Both the position numbers and the translations under genes were made by a program. A model generated the notes under the pieces. The model saw only the letters and a program-made list of their open reading frames with translations, was not told the DNA's origin and made no database searches. A stretch of 64,000 bases of DNA from Alteribacillus bidgolensis (GTDB lineage Bacteria; Bacillota; Bacilli; Bacillales; Marinococcaceae): contig NZ_KZ614149.1 of NCBI RefSeq assembly GCF_002886255.1, forward strand, positions 2,852,001 to 2,916,000. Direction: 5' to 3'. This document shows positions 7,284-16,886 of the stretch, in pieces (position 1 is the stretch's first letter; the number at the start of each line of letters is the position of its first letter).

Positions 7284-8513
7284 TTATTCTTTATAAGCTA
7301 GTTCATAAAGGGTACCAATCAGTGCTTTTACACCTTCTGCTAAATCTTCTGGTTCTGTATGTTCTGCCGGATTATGGCTGATTCCTTTATGGCTTGGTAC
7401 AAACAGCATCGCCGTCGGAACAACTGGTGCAAAAATCTGTGCATCGTGTCCGGCACCACTGTGCATCATTTTATAATTCAAATCATTTACATTACATACA
7501 GTTTCAATGACTTTTACTATTTTCGCGTCCATTGGTACAGGGTCTATATCCAGCCACATATCGATTTCAGCTTCTACATCATGCTCTTTTGCACGCGTGG
7601 CAATGGTATTCTTCACTTTATTTGTATACTGGACAATTTCGTTTTTATCAATATGCCGGACATCAATGGTAAAGTTTGTTTTCCCTGGCACCACATTAAC
7701 CATGTTCGGTTTCACTTCAATATTGCCAACCGTGGTCACTAGTGGATCCCCAACCTCCTTTGCCATTGTAATAATCTCAGAAATCATTTGACTAGCGGCG
7801 TAAACAGTATCCCTTCTATGACCCATTGGTGTTGTTCCAGCGTGATTTGAGTCGCCTGTTAGTTGTACACTAAAGCGTCTTTGTCCAACAATACTTTGTA
7901 CGATACCAACAGATTTCTTTTCTGCTTCCAAGATACTACCTTGTTCAACATGGATTTCAACAAAGGATTTTACATCTTTACGCATACCTTTTGATTCATC
8001 TTTAAAGTGGAAGCCTGTCTCTTTCATGGCCTCTTCAAACGAAATCCCGTTAAAATCAGCAATGGTCTCCACATCTTTTTGCTTTGCTATGCCCACAATG
8101 TTTTTAGATCCCCAAAAAGTATATGGAAATCGACTGCCCTCTTCTTCGGCCATGGATACTACTTCAAGATTACGTAATGGCTGGCCATACTTTTCTTTTA
8201 AATAGTTGATGGCGATAATCCCCGCCACAATTCCATATTGTCCATCATATAATCCTCCGTTTTTTACGGTATCTATATGGGAACCCGTTAAAATAGTTTC
8301 ATCCGATTTTGTACCAATTAAGGTTCCAAATAAATTTCCTACTTCATCAAAGCGAGCTTCAAACCCTTCTTTTTCTAACCATGCTTTAACGGCGTTTTGG
8401 GCTTCCACCCACGACTTTGAATAAAGTAAGCGTGAGACTCCGCCATCGGGGTCGTTTCCAAACTTCCCAAGATCATGTAACTTTCTAACTATCTCTTCTT
8501 TCAACCCTTCCAT
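7284..8513 (-). CDS. allC: Allantoate amidohydrolase (M20/M28-type Zn/Mn hydrolase)
   Basis: Hydrolyses allantoate to ureidoglycine, ammonia and CO2. The motifs GSHIDTVKNGGLYDGQYGIV, MAEEEGSRFP, HIEQG-type 'VEIHVEQGSILE', and the dimerisation-domain 'VGQRRFSVQLTGDSNHAGTT' are those of the AllC/hydantoinase-carbamoylase family. On motif alone a carbamoyl-amino-acid hydrolase is possible, but the position between allantoinase and allE settles AllC (PucF in B. subtilis). The ATG at 8513 has AAGGGGAAGG upstream; the ATG at 8531 has none. 409 residues. Confidence 0.92.
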   Translation of the reverse strand: MEGLKEEIVRKLHDLGKFGNDPDGGVSRLLYSKSWVEAQNAVKAWLEKEGFEARFDEVGNLFGTLIGTKSDETILTGSHIDTVKNGGLYDGQYGIVAGIIAINYLKEKYGQPLRNLEVVSMAEEEGSRFPYTFWGSKNIVGIAKQKDVETIADFNGISFEEAMKETGFHFKDESKGMRKDVKSFVEIHVEQGSILEAEKKSVGIVQSIVGQRRFSVQLTGDSNHAGTTPMGHRRDTVYAASQMISEIITMAKEVGDPLVTTVGNIEVKPNMVNVVPGKTNFTIDVRHIDKNEIVQYTNKVKNTIATRAKEHDVEAEIDMWLDIDPVPMDAKIVKVIETVCNVNDLNYKMMHSGAGHDAQIFAPVVPTAMLFVPSHKGISHNPAEHTEPEDLAEGVKALIGTLYELAYKE

Positions 8514-8788
8514 TTCTACCTTCCCCTTCATAAAACTTAGAAGAATTATATAATGAAACCGCCTTACATATTTTATTTCGTTACTAAAAGTTTACGCTAT
8601 TTTAGCACCGGGGTCATTATCAGTAATAAATAAAATTTATATCTGTTTTTATGAAAAATTGACAATATACACTTTTCAATTTTTTACTATATTATTAAAA
8701 AAGCAAGTTAATAAAAGGCAGTTGAGACAAACTCCACAGCCCTCCACTTTAGTCTTAAAGGACATATGTTCATATCTTTCCTTTTTAC

Positions 8789-10141
8789 TTATACTGTTTC
8801 TTGAGCTCTCTTTTTAAAATCCCCATTCTTAAAGACCAGTTCCCCATTGATAAGCGTTGTAATGATCTTTCCATTAAATGTTTTACCCACATATGGAGAA
8901 TGCTGGTGACGATAAAATAGGTCCTCTCTTTTTAATTCAAAGCTTTCATTAAGGTTAACAATAGCAAGGTCTGCATCACTGCCTACTGAAATGGTTCCTT
9001 TATTTGGAAAGAGACCAAAAAGCTTAGCTGGATTTGTCGCTGTTAATTGAACAATTTTTTCTAATGGGAGAGCACGTTTAACATACCCTTCTGTTAACAT
9101 GACATTCAAGGTAGACTGCGCACCGGAAATACCACCCCATGCTTTAAAATAATCTCCGTCCTGTATTTCCTTCATATGAGGTGGTGCTGGTGAGTGGTCT
9201 GATGCAATCACATCAATTTCACCGTTCGCCACTGCATTCCATAGACCTTCCACTTCATTTTCTTCACGTAGTGGAGGACAGCATTTTGCCACCCCTCCTT
9301 TCTGTTCTAAGTCTTTAATAGTTAAAGACAAATAATGAGGACAGGTTTCAACAGTGACGTCTACCCCTCTTAGTTTAGCTTCGTTTATAACTTCAACCAC
9401 TTTTCTACTGCTGGCATGTACAATATGTAGTTTACAGCCGGTTGCTTCTGCATAAGAAATAATTCTTCTAACCGCTTCTATTTCAGATATAATTGGGCGA
9501 GATTCTACAAAATCCCTTGCAGATGTTTTGCCTTCTGCTATTTTTTCCTGAGCAAGCTGATCACAAATAACAGTACTTTCAGCGTGAACTGCTAATAAAG
9601 ATCCTAATCTTGCAATCTCGTTCATTCCTTTAAAAATGGTAACATCATCTACATGATTAAAATCTGTGATTCCGCTTGGGGACATGAAAGCCTTAAAACC
9701 AAGGACGCCATCTTCGAAAAGATCCTTTAAATCATTAATATTTTCTGGAACAAGTCCACCCCAGAACCTAGCATGCACCAAGGAATTTTTTTCTGCTGCG
9801 GCCTTTTTCAATGCTAAATTCTTTTTATTAATGGCAGGTGGAGTACTATTTAATGGCATATCAATAAAGGTAGTGACTCCGCCCCCGGCCAAGCTCCTGC
9901 TTCCTGTTTCAAGGCCTTCCCATTCCGTTCTTCCTGGTTCATTAAAATGAACATGCGTGTCTATTAAGCCAGGGAATATATGAAGGCCATCGGCATTGAT
10001 TTCACTTTTAGCTATAGCTTTAAGAGATTGACCAGCAGATGTTTCGGCAATTTTCCCATCTTTAATAGCAATATCTCCTTGAATTATTGTCTCTGCTGTT
10101 ACAATATTACCGTTTCTAATAATTAAATCGTATTTTGACAT
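8789..10141 (-). CDS. allB: Allantoinase, PucH-like
   Basis: Cyclic amidohydrolase that opens allantoin to allantoate. Metal ligands are visible as DTHVHFNEPGRTEWEG (His63, His65), the carboxylated-lysine block VLGFKAFMSPSG (Lys150), HAES, HIVHASS and SDHSPAPP. The sequence is nearer to B. subtilis PucH than to E. coli AllB. AGGAGG lies 8 bases before the ATG at 10141; the frame could be opened at a GTG at 10150 but that would touch the site. A 268-bp repeat separates it from the permease gene upstream. A second allantoinase gene lies at 12378-13766. Confidence 0.92.
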   Translation of the reverse strand: MSKYDLIIRNGNIVTAETIIQGDIAIKDGKIAETSAGQSLKAIAKSEINADGLHIFPGLIDTHVHFNEPGRTEWEGLETGSRSLAGGGVTTFIDMPLNSTPPAINKKNLALKKAAAEKNSLVHARFWGGLVPENINDLKDLFEDGVLGFKAFMSPSGITDFNHVDDVTIFKGMNEIARLGSLLAVHAESTVICDQLAQEKIAEGKTSARDFVESRPIISEIEAVRRIISYAEATGCKLHIVHASSRKVVEVINEAKLRGVDVTVETCPHYLSLTIKDLEQKGGVAKCCPPLREENEVEGLWNAVANGEIDVIASDHSPAPPHMKEIQDGDYFKAWGGISGAQSTLNVMLTEGYVKRALPLEKIVQLTATNPAKLFGLFPNKGTISVGSDADLAIVNLNESFELKREDLFYRHQHSPYVGKTFNGKIITTLINGELVFKNGDFKKRAQETV

Positions 10142-10172
10142 CGATCTCACCTCCTAAATGAATAAAAACATA

Positions 10173-10440
10173 GGGGGCTGCCCCATAAGTCAGTTCTCAG
10201 CAAACGCAACTGGAATATACTCGCTTTCACCCTCAGGGCACAAGTGCGACATCTACTCCAACTCTCTTTTATCGTTCTCGTAGTGTCTTCTTTGCAGTGG
10301 GCAACGGTTCAGCCTCCTCGTGAGCAAACCCTTCACTGCGGAGGCTTCACACTACTGCCCTGTTTCCCCTCAGGAGTCTCGCATATTCCAGTTGCTAGAT
10401 GGTTTTAATACCCTAAACTAACCTTTTGAGACAGCCTCTC
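10173..10440. repeat. MITE-like palindromic element
   Basis: The ends are imperfect inverted repeats of about 50 bp: GGGGGCTGCCCCATAAGTCA ... and, from the other side, GAGGCTGTCTCAAAAGGTTA. Both then contain AACTGGAATATRCTCGC or its complement. The middle has GACTCCTGAGGGGAAACAGG and GAAGCCTCCGCAGTGAAGGG, the pattern of the common Bacillaceae dispersed repeats. No open frame. A shorter copy with the same ends is at 29039-29221, and an end-only copy at 35141-35190. It lies between permease and allantoinase genes and may form a long hairpin in the mRNA. Confidence 0.85.
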
Positions 10441-10458
10441 TTTTTTCTAATTTATTGA

Positions 10459-11886
10459 TTAGCTTTCATCAACAGATTTATCGTTGCTGTCAAATATGGT
10501 ACCCTTTTTAAAATTCGAATCTTTGAATGCTAACTTCATTAGAAGAATATAGGAAATACTTCCAACAATCAGCCCGATAATCCATGCTAGCTCCACAGCT
10601 ATAAAGGCTCCTCCAGCACCGATTAGCATTGCAAGCACTGCGGCTGGATTAAACCCGGAAAATGGACCGTCTTTCTTATATAAATCTGGAACATTAATTT
10701 TTTGCCTTCTTAATATATAGTATTCAACTAATAAAATACCAACAATCGGGCCTAAAAATGCGGAGTAGATTAGAATGAAAACGCCTAGACCCTCTGCTGA
10801 AGAATCCTTGACTAGCACCCAAGGAAACGAACCTAGAGCAAGCAGCCCAGTCATAACAACAGCAGGCTTATATTTCAATTTCGTAAGCAACGTAATTACA
10901 TAGGTTGGAGCAATAATATTGGCAACCATGTTTACACCAATCACACCTAAAACAATGAAAGCGGATACAAAAACGGTAATATAGGGGTTATCTACAACGA
11001 TGGCAAACGCTTTCACCGGGTTAGAATTTCCTGTTACAGATGCTAGCATTGCTCCGACTGTTAAAGTCAAGCCATATGCTATTAAGATAGGAAAGAAGTA
11101 TAAGAACCCTCTTTTTGAATCACTGATACCGGATTTCAACTCTCTTGAATAGTCCCCCGCGCTTAAAAAGATTGCTGCATAATTTCCCATAAACATCATG
11201 ATAAAAGAAAAGAACGGTAACCCCCATGTACCTTTTGCCTGAACCCAGTTTTCTGTAATAGTCTGACTATGAGATGTTAGAAGAATACCTAGAGCATAAA
11301 TCAGCGCTAAACCAATAACAACGGCTACAAGTGTTTCTACCCATTTTATCGCATGGAAGCCGTACAACGATAGCCAAGTTTGTAAGAGCTGAAGAGCGAG
11401 AAAGCAAATGAAAATGTTATCAAAGCTACCACCCGTGGCAATTTTTGCAATTTCATTTAAGGCAGTACCACCAATCCAACTTTGAAAACCGTACCAAACG
11501 ATGGCAGGAATCCCGCGTAGAAGGGATGAAATGATAGCACCTTTCTCCCCAAAAGACATTCTCAGCTGTACAACATATGGTATTCCTGTTCTGTAACCGA
11601 CTCTGTCATTTAAAGCAAAAACAGTGGAAATGATACAAATGGCAATGATAGCAGCCGCAAGTGTTTGAAAGAGGTTTAGTGTTGCAGCTCCCGCTACAAC
11701 CAAGCTTGCTCCAAGCGTCATATTCCCTAAGTTTACCCCGTCACCAATCCACATAAATATATAGTCTAACTTTCCTACTTTTCTTTCTTCTTCGGTTGCC
11801 GGCTGTAGTGATTCATCCACAGTCGTGTCAGGCTGGACCGGAGTCTCTACCGTAGCCTGCTCCAAATGCTCCAAATTTGTCGACAT
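10459..11886 (-). CDS. NCS1-family allantoin permease
   Basis: 475-residue symporter with about twelve membrane segments. 'GDGVNLGNMTLGASLVVAG', 'GIPYVVQLRMSFGEKGA' and 'PAIVWYGFQSWIGG' are family motifs of nucleobase/allantoin/hydantoin:cation symporters (PucI, Mhp1). Position between two allantoinase genes indicates allantoin as substrate. The ATG has an AGGAGATGAG site. The soluble N-terminus is acidic and about 35 residues long. Flanked on both sides by dispersed repeats rather than by close gene junctions. Confidence 0.9.
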   Translation of the reverse strand: MSTNLEHLEQATVETPVQPDTTVDESLQPATEEERKVGKLDYIFMWIGDGVNLGNMTLGASLVVAGAATLNLFQTLAAAIIAICIISTVFALNDRVGYRTGIPYVVQLRMSFGEKGAIISSLLRGIPAIVWYGFQSWIGGTALNEIAKIATGGSFDNIFICFLALQLLQTWLSLYGFHAIKWVETLVAVVIGLALIYALGILLTSHSQTITENWVQAKGTWGLPFFSFIMMFMGNYAAIFLSAGDYSRELKSGISDSKRGFLYFFPILIAYGLTLTVGAMLASVTGNSNPVKAFAIVVDNPYITVFVSAFIVLGVIGVNMVANIIAPTYVITLLTKLKYKPAVVMTGLLALGSFPWVLVKDSSAEGLGVFILIYSAFLGPIVGILLVEYYILRRQKINVPDLYKKDGPFSGFNPAAVLAMLIGAGGAFIAVELAWIIGLIVGSISYILLMKLAFKDSNFKKGTIFDSNDKSVDES

Positions 11887-11994
11887 CGTTCACTCATCTC
11901 CTGTTCATTGTTTTCTGTACCTCTTTAGATTGATTAACGAATTATTAATGCTAAAAGGAAGAGCCTCTGCTTAGAAAACATTTCTTTTCTGGTG

Positions 11995-12296
11995 TGTGTT
12001 CAAAAAGGAGGACAAAAAGCTTCGTCATCGACTAAAAACGTGACGTCCTGTCGTTACGCCGATACTTCGAGGCGGACTTCCACAGGAAGTGGTGACTTCT
12101 GCGTTGCGAACAGAACGATCTCGACCTTAGCATAAGATCCTCTCAAAAGCAGAGGCATGTTTTTAACTGAGCAACGGAGAAGCAACCTAACGAAGGTAGC
12201 TAAGTCCCGGCGCGTCCGTGGCGAACCCCGTATCAGTACATCGTGTACAAGTAAATTCGACAGCGATTTTTTCGGAACTTTTTAAGAACAACCTCT
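11995..12296. repeat. Bacillaceae dispersed repeat, about 300 bp
   Basis: Non-coding block with a recognisable series of segments: GTTCAAAAAGGAGGACAAAA, CGTGACGTCCTGTCGTTACG, CGAGGCGGACTTCCACAGGA, CAACGGAGAAGCAACCTAAC, CGCGTCCGTGGCGAACCCCG and GTAAATTCGACAGCGA. I know this order from intergenic repeats of other Bacillaceae. The ends share GTTC followed by an A-rich run in inverted orientation. No gene. It separates the second allantoinase from the permease. Confidence 0.75.
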
Positions 12297-12377
12297 TGTA
12301 GTGATTTGTAGGTTTATCACATTTGTTGTTTTAAGCTATTGTTTTTTATGCTCTTTTCCTGTTAGCAATTGTGGAAT

Positions 12378-13766
12378 TTAGGCTGATGTAGTTTTAATTT
12401 TTTTATTGGAGGTAATCAGTTGCCCAACAGGTTCTCCAACAATCCCTTCATTAACGTCAAACATAAGGTTTCCGCGGACAAAAGTTTTGGTTACCCGACA
12501 ATTAATTTTTCTTCCAATATAAGGGCTGTGTTGATGGCGGTAATAAAGATCATCTTTTTGAACAACATAAGATTGGTTAGGATTCACAAGGATGATATCG
12601 GCATCTTTGGATACAGCAATTTCCCCTTTATTTCCGAAATTAAATCGTTGTGCAGGTTTTTTGGCAATCATCCGGACAAAATCAGTTACTGGAATATTTC
12701 GCTTCATAACAGCTTCGTCAAACATAAGATCAACATTGTTTTGGCAGCCTGTAATACCGCCCCATACTTCAAAAATATTATTTGTTTCACTATATTTCAT
12801 TTCAGGTGGACACGGGGAATGGTCGGAAGTAAGCATATCAATTTTACCTTCCGTCAGCCGTTCCCAAAGCTTGTTTTGTTCTGCTTCATCCCGCAATGGA
12901 GGCGCACACTTGGCAACTGAACCAATTTCCTCAAATTGAGATGTGGTCATGGTCAAAAAATGCGGACAAGTTTCAAGGGTGACATCTTGACCTTCGTTTC
13001 TTGCTTTCGTGATTTCCTCTACCGCTTCAGCCGTACTGATATGAACAAAATGTAGTTTACAACCGGTTTCTTTTGCTAAAAACAATGCTCTTTTTACTGA
13101 AAGCACTTCCGTAAATGCCGGCCGTGAAGCCACATAATCTGATGGGGTTATTTTTCCTTGTTTCTCGAATTCCTGTCCCATTCGATCTGTAATCTCTGCA
13201 TTTTCAGCATGGATGGATAAAATATGACCGAGCTGTTCCAATTTCTTCATCCCCATATATAACGTATAATCATCAACGTTTACGAAATCCTCAGGGATAT
13301 CCGACCCACAAGTAGACATGAAGCATTTATAGGCTACAACGCCTTCATTTGAAAGCTCTTCTAATTTGCCGAGATTACCAGGAACCAGACCACCGTATAA
13401 CGCATAATCGATATAGTTCTTCTCCTTAGCGGCTGCCTTTTTTAAATCTAATGATTTTTTATCCACTGTAGCTGGAAGCGCATTCAAAGGCATGTCTACA
13501 TAGCTTGTCGTTCCCCCAGCTGCCAACGCTTTTGTGCCAGTGATAAAACCTTCCCATTCTGTTCTCCCCGGCTCACAAATGTGAACGTGAGTGTCAATCA
13601 TACCTGGCATCACATACTGCCCTTGCGCATTTATAACCTGATGAGTTTCTACGTCAAGGTTTTTTGCAATGGCTGAAATTTTTCCATCTTTAACGGCTAC
13701 ATCGATTTTTCTCACTTCATCATCGAAAACAACATTACCGTTTTTAATTATTAGATCGTATTTCAT
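12378..13766 (-). CDS. allB: Allantoinase, second copy (E. coli AllB-like)
   Basis: 462 residues. Metal-site motifs DTHVHICEPGRTEWEG (His60, His62), VVAYKCFMSTCGSDIPEDF (Lys147), HAENAEITDR, HFVHIST and TSDHSPCPPEMK. The CFMSTCG block and the C-terminus 'YRHQHSPYIGRKINCRVTKT' resemble E. coli AllB, whereas the copy at 8789 is PucH-like, so the two are old paralogues or of different origin and not a recent duplication. First gene of the row, with a TCCTCC-complement site before the ATG. The long antisense open frame at 12420-12920 is a shadow. Confidence 0.92.
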   Translation of the reverse strand: MKYDLIIKNGNVVFDDEVRKIDVAVKDGKISAIAKNLDVETHQVINAQGQYVMPGMIDTHVHICEPGRTEWEGFITGTKALAAGGTTSYVDMPLNALPATVDKKSLDLKKAAAKEKNYIDYALYGGLVPGNLGKLEELSNEGVVAYKCFMSTCGSDIPEDFVNVDDYTLYMGMKKLEQLGHILSIHAENAEITDRMGQEFEKQGKITPSDYVASRPAFTEVLSVKRALFLAKETGCKLHFVHISTAEAVEEITKARNEGQDVTLETCPHFLTMTTSQFEEIGSVAKCAPPLRDEAEQNKLWERLTEGKIDMLTSDHSPCPPEMKYSETNNIFEVWGGITGCQNNVDLMFDEAVMKRNIPVTDFVRMIAKKPAQRFNFGNKGEIAVSKDADIILVNPNQSYVVQKDDLYYRHQHSPYIGRKINCRVTKTFVRGNLMFDVNEGIVGEPVGQLITSNKKIKTTSA

Positions 13767-14066
13767 TTTTTCCTCCTGTGGATATTATTTTCAGTTTAGG
13801 TTTACGATTCCGTTTATTTCATAACTTCAGTAAAAAATGGCATTCTTGAAAAAATGAATAAAGGCCAACCTTTAGTAAATAAAGGATAACTAACCGCTAA
13901 AGGTTGTTATCTTCCTGCTTAGGGTTTTAACCTCTGTACTATAACAATATTATAAACTATTATAAAATCAAAAGTCATTAGCAAAAATAGACAATATTCA
14001 CAATATTCTTTTGTTCAGCATAAACTATTTGATGGTAGATACTATTTTCACCGTTAATGACACCTT
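13767..14066. promoter_or_regulatory. Upstream region of the allantoin operon with an inverted repeat
   Basis: Contains a perfect 9-bp inverted repeat AACCTTTAG (13867-13875) and CTAAAGGTT (13897-13905) with a 21-base spacer, about 100 bases before the second allantoinase gene. It may be a regulator site or an upstream stem-loop. The rest is AT-rich and probably holds the operon promoter. Confidence 0.4.
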
Positions 14067-14163
14067 AGAAAAACTCGGCTTGCCGCCGAGTCCTTATGGC
14101 GGAAGTCGTAGTTTTGTATACTATGGTCCTTTAACTAAGTTAAACATTCCTAAAGTATAAAAA
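14067..14163 (+). repeat. Dispersed hairpin repeat (CTCGGC family), copy 1
   Basis: Begins AGAAAAACTCGGCTTGCCGC, continues CGAGTCCTTATGGCGGAAGT and ends TTAAACATTCCTAAAGTATA. The 5' part folds as ACTCGGC-TTGC-GCCGAGT; the 3' part contains TTTAACTAAGTTAAA. Two more copies are at 16887 (inverted) and 18434. Confidence 0.75.
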
Positions 14164-14165
14164 AA

Positions 14166-14199
14166 GCAATCTGACTTCACATGGTGTGAATCAGATTGC
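14166..14199 (-). terminator. Terminator of the cupin gene
   Basis: On the minus strand GGCAATCTGATTCACACC pairs with GTGAAGTCAGATTGC, followed by seven T. It lies 23 bases after the cupin stop codon. Confidence 0.85.
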
Positions 14200-14221
14200 C
14201 AAAATTTATTAAGAAGCAAAA

Positions 14222-14602
14222 CTACTCTTCTTTAGGTAGAACTACATCCATTGGAAGAGGTCCTGCGACCCCAACAAAAATGAAGCGCTCGTTCCCAGTA
14301 TTTCTCATACCATGTTGTTGACCAGGGTAAGAAATAATCATATCACCTTTCGTAATTTCTACTTCTTCGCCATCTCCAGGATAGAAAATTCCTGTTCCTT
14401 GAATACAAATCCAAAGGTCGTCAGAAGTTGTATGCCAATGTTTATAGACTTCTTGACCTGGTTCTAAGCACCATACAGCACCAGCCGTTTTGTCAGTTTC
14501 ATAAAAAATGGTCTTTTTACCTTGGTTTGGGTCAAACTGTGCAACCTCATCAAGCTTGAAAAATCTTTTTTTTAGGATTTTTTCTTTTGTTTCATTTACC
14601 AT
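14222..14602 (-). CDS. Cupin-domain protein of the allantoin cluster
   Basis: 126 residues, single small cupin barrel. 'EPGQEVYKHWHTTSDDLWICIQGTG' and 'GDMIISYPGQQHGMRNTG' provide the two conserved cupin motifs with His and Glu-like metal ligands. The site GAAGGGAG precedes the ATG. It has its own terminator and faces away from the PucR gene, so it is a separate unit within the purine-degradation region. It may act on a labile ureido intermediate, but no reaction can be assigned from sequence. Confidence 0.8.
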   Translation of the reverse strand: MVNETKEKILKKRFFKLDEVAQFDPNQGKKTIFYETDKTAGAVWCLEPGQEVYKHWHTTSDDLWICIQGTGIFYPGDGEEVEITKGDMIISYPGQQHGMRNTGNERFIFVGVAGPLPMDVVLPKEE

Positions 14603-14879
14603 TTTAGATTGCTCCCTTCACACATTTTCATTGATATAATTTAATTTTTATGGCTCCTATTCCCCATTAATGACGAACCGGAAATTGATTAGACAGTATA
14701 TTGCAATGATAAACTATCGTTTATGTAAAATATAATAGAAATATCCCGAAAAATCATTAGACATAATTCATAAAGAGAAATATGAATTTTGTTTAAAATA
14801 AACATGAAAACTCTATTTTACTGTATAATAAAAAAATGAAAATTTTATAGATTCATTAATTAGTGGGGGAGATATGTAT
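14603..14879. promoter_or_regulatory. Divergent promoter region, cupin gene / PucR gene
   Basis: A TATAAT hexamer at 14824-14829 lies about 50 bases before the regulator start. A short palindrome GTTTAAAATAAAC at 14791-14803 is a candidate operator. AT-rich throughout. Site assignments are by eye. Confidence 0.4.
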
Positions 14880-16541
14880 ATGAAAAAAGTGGAGGATTTG
14901 TTTATTCTAGATGTCTTTCAAGATGCGAAAATCCTTGCAGGTCATTCAGGTTTAATTAGAAATGTAGAATCCATGGAAATTTCTGAGACACCTGATGTCC
15001 TTCATTATTTAGCAAAAAATTCATTTTTGTTAACTACAGGATACGCTTATAAAGATAACCCTAGAGAATTATGCCAACTCATTTCGGATATAAATGAGCT
15101 CCCCTGTGCCGGGATGGGGATTAAATTAGGAAGATTTATTGATACATTACCTCAAGAGGTTATAGACCTTGCAGATAAGCTGCAATTTCCAATTATTCAA
15201 ATCCCGGTTTCTCTTACTTTAGGGACGGTGGGACACCAATTATTAGGATTTTTATGGGACAACAAAACCGAAGAACTATTTTATGCCATTCATGTTCATA
15301 AAAAATTTACTGATATGATGATGAAAGGATATACATTGCAATCGCTAATCAAAAACCTTGGTCTCTATTTAAAATGTCCGGTTCTTCTGTTAAGTCCATT
15401 GGGCGAGGTTACTGCTTCCTCGGTTCATTTCCAAAAGGAAAACATGAAACTAATGCAAGCACACGTAGAGTCCTTATTTAAAAATAGTTTGGAAACCTAT
15501 CAAAACAACAGTGCCATTACCATTAATCACCCAGATGGCAGCGAGACTGACATCACATTGAATGTGTTTCCTGTTAAAACCACGCATCTATTTCCATATT
15601 TATTAATTATATTTAATCCGGAACAGCTTCATTATCCGTCTTCCAAGCTAGCAATTGAGCAAGCATCGACGGTCATTTCTTTTACCTTAATTAAAAATGA
15701 GGCGATTAAACAAAACAATCGCGTATTAAAAAATAATTTCTTTGGGTCGCTTGTTGATGGAAAAATTCCTTTAAAGCAGGAAATTATTCACCGTGGAAAA
15801 CAATATAATCTTTTAGAGAATGCCAAATATTTATCGATTTTGTGTAAAGTCGATAACAATAGCGAGAACTACTTTCAACAAAGTGATGAAGTACTTAACC
15901 AAACTTATGACTTTTTATATGATTATTTAGAAATCGCAATAACCAAGTTAGGGATTCAAAATATTTTTTTTATAAAAGATACCTATTTTGTAATCTTGCT
16001 CCAATTTACATCGCCATTTGATGATACTTTGAAGGATTCGATTCGAACAAGTTTAGAAGAATTCCAGAAAGAAGCTTTCGATAAATTAAAAATTTCGCTT
16101 TCTTTTGGGATTGGGAACTTTGTAAATGACGTCACCTCTATCCCTACCACCTATTCAGAGGCAGTGGAAGCATGGGAAAATGGGGCCGAACTTTTTCAAA
16201 AAGAATTTATTAGTTTTTATGAAACAAAACAAATTCAAGAATTGATTCGCCTAATCCCAAAAGAAGAGTTACAAAAATTTTATGAAAATACATTACGGTC
16301 CTTGGCATATCCCAAAACAAAGGATGAAGAAGCCCTAGTCAAAACGATGGTTGTGTTTTTAGATAATAACTGCGAGATAGCAATCACGTCAAAAAAATTA
16401 TTTGTACATCGTAACACCGTTAAATATCGAATTGCAAAATGTGAGGAAATTCTAAATTATTCTATAAACACACCAAATGATTCTCTCCATTTAAGAATGG
16501 CACTATTAATGAGGTCGATGTTCCATCCCCTGGGAAGCTAG
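14880..16541 (+). CDS. pucR: PucR-family purine catabolism regulator
   Basis: 553-residue transcription activator with the PucR N-terminal sensing domain (VEDLFILDVFQDAKILAGHSG, then 'NVESMEISETPDVLHYLAKNSFLLTTGYAYKDNP') and a C-terminal helix-turn-helix 'AITSKKLFVHRNTVKYRIAKCEEIL' of the HTH_30/CdaR type. A GGUDEF-like degenerate middle segment is seen around residues 300-420. The ATG at 14880 is preferred because GTGGGGGAG is well spaced from it; a second ATG at 14874 is too near. It is divergent from the allantoin genes and most likely senses allantoin or a breakdown product. Confidence 0.9.
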   Translation: MKKVEDLFILDVFQDAKILAGHSGLIRNVESMEISETPDVLHYLAKNSFLLTTGYAYKDNPRELCQLISDINELPCAGMGIKLGRFIDTLPQEVIDLADKLQFPIIQIPVSLTLGTVGHQLLGFLWDNKTEELFYAIHVHKKFTDMMMKGYTLQSLIKNLGLYLKCPVLLLSPLGEVTASSVHFQKENMKLMQAHVESLFKNSLETYQNNSAITINHPDGSETDITLNVFPVKTTHLFPYLLIIFNPEQLHYPSSKLAIEQASTVISFTLIKNEAIKQNNRVLKNNFFGSLVDGKIPLKQEIIHRGKQYNLLENAKYLSILCKVDNNSENYFQQSDEVLNQTYDFLYDYLEIAITKLGIQNIFFIKDTYFVILLQFTSPFDDTLKDSIRTSLEEFQKEAFDKLKISLSFGIGNFVNDVTSIPTTYSEAVEAWENGAELFQKEFISFYETKQIQELIRLIPKEELQKFYENTLRSLAYPKTKDEEALVKTMVVFLDNNCEIAITSKKLFVHRNTVKYRIAKCEEILNYSINTPNDSLHLRMALLMRSMFHPLGS

Positions 16542-16861
16542 TCTTTTTTTAAATGTTTTCTGAAATAACAGCTTGTAGTTCCCGGCAATAAAAGATTCTG
16601 ATCACTATTCGGAATGGACATTAATACAAGCACATAGTAATTTATTGAAGGAATGATTAATAAAGAAGAAATGAACAGGCGGAAAAACTCGAAGCTTCAC
16701 ATAAAGAATTGCGGAAAAAGAACTTGCTCACGTTTCAAACGAATTACTTGACGTCAAATTGAACTACTAGAAGAAGCCCGTTAACGATTTGACCCTTCCG
16801 ACCCTTTGATTGAATGTATTTATTACGACAAACAAGACGGTAATATTTCTTTAATTCTTCT
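16542..16861. other. Intergenic region with decayed sequence
   Basis: No gene. Around 16650-16800 the plus strand shows short protein-like stretches (KKLRKKNLLTFQTNYL, ITTNKTV) broken by stops, probably a relic, but I cannot name the family. Confidence 0.3.
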
Positions 16862-16883
16862 AAACCCTGCTATTGCAGGGTTT
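16862..16883 (+). terminator. Intrinsic terminator
   Basis: AAACCCTGC-TATT-GCAGGGTTT followed by TTCTTTT. Short perfect stem on the plus strand, directly before an inverted copy of the CTCGGC repeat. Confidence 0.75.
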
Positions 16884-16886
16884 TTC

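Noticed and set aside
12420..12920. 166-codon plus-strand open frame
   Set aside because: Antisense to the second allantoinase, which is fully conserved; no family features.
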